From a virus: a stretch of 23,042 nucleotides of DNA. The stretch is taken from IMG/VR virus record IMGVR_UViG_3300029910_000189, positions 1 through 23,042 of that record; one strand, given 5' to 3'. The notes beneath the pieces are model-generated. The model had not been told where the DNA came from and did no database searches. It saw only the letters and a list, made by a program, of their open reading frames with translations. Positions within the stretch are counted from its first letter, which is position 1. Every line of letters begins with the position of its first letter. This document shows positions 22,232 through 23,042 of this stretch, one piece after another. The position numbers and the translations under genes are program-made.

Positions 22232-22239
22232 TTTGGGTT

Positions 22240-22246
22240 CCTCCTT
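22240..22246 (-). promoter_or_regulatory. Perfect Shine-Dalgarno AAGGAGG that sets an ATT start
   Basis: Seven bases match the anti-Shine-Dalgarno fully. The site overlaps the stop codon of the GcvH-like gene (TTAAGGAGG) and lies eight bases before ATT at 22231. No ATG, GTG or TTG is at a usable distance in any frame that stays open. Confidence 0.7.
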
Positions 22247-22682
22247 AAGGGAGACGGACGTTAAGATTGTTGGCCATGTTCCCCACTGGGGCCTGCCTGG
22301 GCACCTCTGCTGCTTGCTCCTCAAAATCATACCAATCAACAAACTTCGGCTTTGTCACAGCTTTCCTCTTTACCTCAACCGCCTTGACTCCCTCCGGCAA
22401 CACAGTGAAGATAACATCATCTTCCACCAGTCGATCCGGGAAGTTGCGGGCCTTGTCGTTAAAGAACGTGATACGTCCCGTAAGCGGACTCTTAAGACTC
22501 TCCAGCCCATCATTGGTCTCGATCACCATCATCGGTCCCCCTTTCTTAAGATTGATGGCGTCTGCCTGAAGGATGTGGAAACACTCTTGCATCTTCTCTT
22601 CCAGATACGTCTGACGAAGCCCAATGCTTACCACACCAGCCTTGTCAGTCTCTTGCCATATGTTGCCACTAAACGTTTTCAT
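22245..22682 (-). CDS. GcvH-like (biotinyl/lipoyl fold) protein lacking the lipoylation lysine
   Basis: 145 residues from an ATG overlapping the upstream stop (TGATG). The order resembles glycine cleavage H protein: IWQETDKAGVVSIGLRQTYL (compare the W-x-G-x-VGIT start), a middle with LKKGGPMMVIETNDGLESLK, then SPLTGRITFFND (compare SPVSGEVVEVNE) and FPDRLVEDDVIFTVLPEG. In H protein the lipoyl lysine is in ESVK; the matching place here is ETND, so Asp replaces Lys. If the fold is right, it cannot carry lipoate and probably has a scaffold or binding role. A C-terminal tail rich in Lys, Val and Pro follows. Confidence 0.6.
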   Translation of the reverse strand: MKTFSGNIWQETDKAGVVSIGLRQTYLEEKMQECFHILQADAINLKKGGPMMVIETNDGLESLKSPLTGRITFFNDKARNFPDRLVEDDVIFTVLPEGVKAVEVKRKAVTKPKFVDWYDFEEQAAEVPRQAPVGNMANNLNVRLP

Positions 22683-22852
22683 CAACTTCTCCGGAACCCT
22701 TCGGTGATTTGTGCTTTAAACTGTTTAATATTTTCTTGCGATCCATACTCTTTTAGGCCCGCTGCTATAAGACTGAGAAGTAATCTGTGGTCTTCGAATG
22801 TTTCCACCTTAATGACGTAAGGTTGGAATCTGCTTTCCATCTGTACTTTCAT
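22682..22852 (-). CDS. Small hypothetical protein
   Basis: 56 residues starting MKVQMESRFQPYVIKVETFE, then DHRLLLSLIAAGLKEYGSQE and a basic end (AQITEGFRRS). It has a beta-strand followed by helices; the fold is not recognised. The ATG overlaps the ATP-grasp stop (ATGA), and its TGA overlaps the next ATG (TGATG), so it is well embedded in the operon. Function unknown. Confidence 0.65.
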   Translation of the reverse strand: MKVQMESRFQPYVIKVETFEDHRLLLSLIAAGLKEYGSQENIKQFKAQITEGFRRS

Positions 22853-23042
22853 TTACGTAGTTCCTTAACAAAAGCCTCGGCGTATTTTTCTACAGTTGTA
22901 CCTTCCAGGCCGGGGGCCGTGTTTACTTCTAGCACGAAGCACTGGTTGGCTTTCTCGTTCCATATAACATCCACGGCTCCGAAGTCGAGTCCAAGTGCCC
23001 GAACTGTTGCGATAGCCATTCCTCGCATTTCCTCCGGCTCTT
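22849..23042 (-). CDS. ATP-grasp enzyme, C-terminal end (5' part outside the window)
   Basis: The frame enters from the right edge and gives 63 residues ending FVKELRK. It has the ATP-grasp C-terminal signature: ATVRALGLDFGAVDVIWNEK followed by CFVLEVNTAPGLEGTTVEKY, where E and N of LEVNTAPG bind magnesium and ATP. ATP-grasp enzymes join a carboxylate to an amine using ATP (for example RimK adding Glu to a ribosomal protein, or D-Ala ligase). Which reaction this one performs cannot be told from the end alone. Confidence 0.85.
   Translation of the reverse strand, partial: EPEEMRGMAIATVRALGLDFGAVDVIWNEKANQCFVLEVNTAPGLEGTTVEKYAEAFVKELRK

Noticed and set aside
22233-22820. Rightward 195-codon frame
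   Set aside because: It runs antisense to the GcvH-like gene and its neighbour, which are well packed in the leftward operon; the protein looks random.
1-23042. CRISPR arrays, insertion sequences, integration genes
   Set aside because: No regularly spaced repeats, transposase, integrase or attachment-site pair was seen.

Overview
The window is a piece of a lytic-type, tailed double-stranded DNA phage, most likely a podovirus of a Gram-negative host. The evidence is a run of three T7/P22-type internal virion (ejection) proteins, the last 1586 residues long with a soluble lytic transglycosylase domain near its N-terminus. A T4-type lysozyme follows it. On the other strand is a T7-like replication set: T7-type endonuclease I, 5'-3' exonuclease, SSB, family A DNA polymerase, DnaB-like helicase and a T7-like zinc/TOPRIM primase. 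No integrase, repressor or phage RNA polymerase is visible. Placement near the Zobellviridae or other podoviruses with a T7-like replisome is only an inference.

Layout. From 1 to 9179 everything reads rightward: the 3' end of a structural gene, a small structural protein, two consecutive GNAT acetyltransferases, three ejection proteins and an endolysin. A GC-rich hairpin at about 9206-9233 separates this module from a convergent one and can act as a terminator in both directions. From 9232 to 23042 everything reads leftward, packed with 1-17 nt overlaps between neighbours. From upstream to downstream it holds: an ATP-grasp enzyme (cut by the window edge), small proteins, a GcvH-like protein, two zinc-binding small proteins, primase, a trypsin-like lipoprotein protease, small proteins, an HNH-AP2 endonuclease, helicase, an Fe(II)/2-oxoglutarate oxygenase, a split DNA polymerase, SSB, 5'-3' exonuclease, endonuclease I, a metallophosphoesterase, a dATP/dGTP-pyrophosphohydrolase-like protein, an endonuclease VII-like HNH, an HD phosphohydrolase, and small proteins ending in two small membrane proteins beside the terminator.

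How it works together. The leftward operon copies DNA, processes junctions and manages the nucleotide pool. The rightward operon builds the ejection apparatus and lyses the cell. Two sigma70-like promoters lie inside the leftward operon, one before the HNH-AP2/helicase block and one before ssb, the latter next to a perfect 14-bp palindrome.

The most unusual points are: (1) a family A polymerase broken cleanly before motif A, with a separate 57-codon ORF in the gap; (2) a phage-encoded lipoprotein serine protease with an intact H/D/S triad; (3) a GcvH-like protein whose lipoylation lysine is replaced by aspartate; (4) two genes that appear to lack any ATG/GTG/TTG start, one with a perfect Shine-Dalgarno before ATT; and (5) an IDFG(D/N) peptide motif repeated four times in the giant ejection protein. 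Many of the small genes are under 60 codons.
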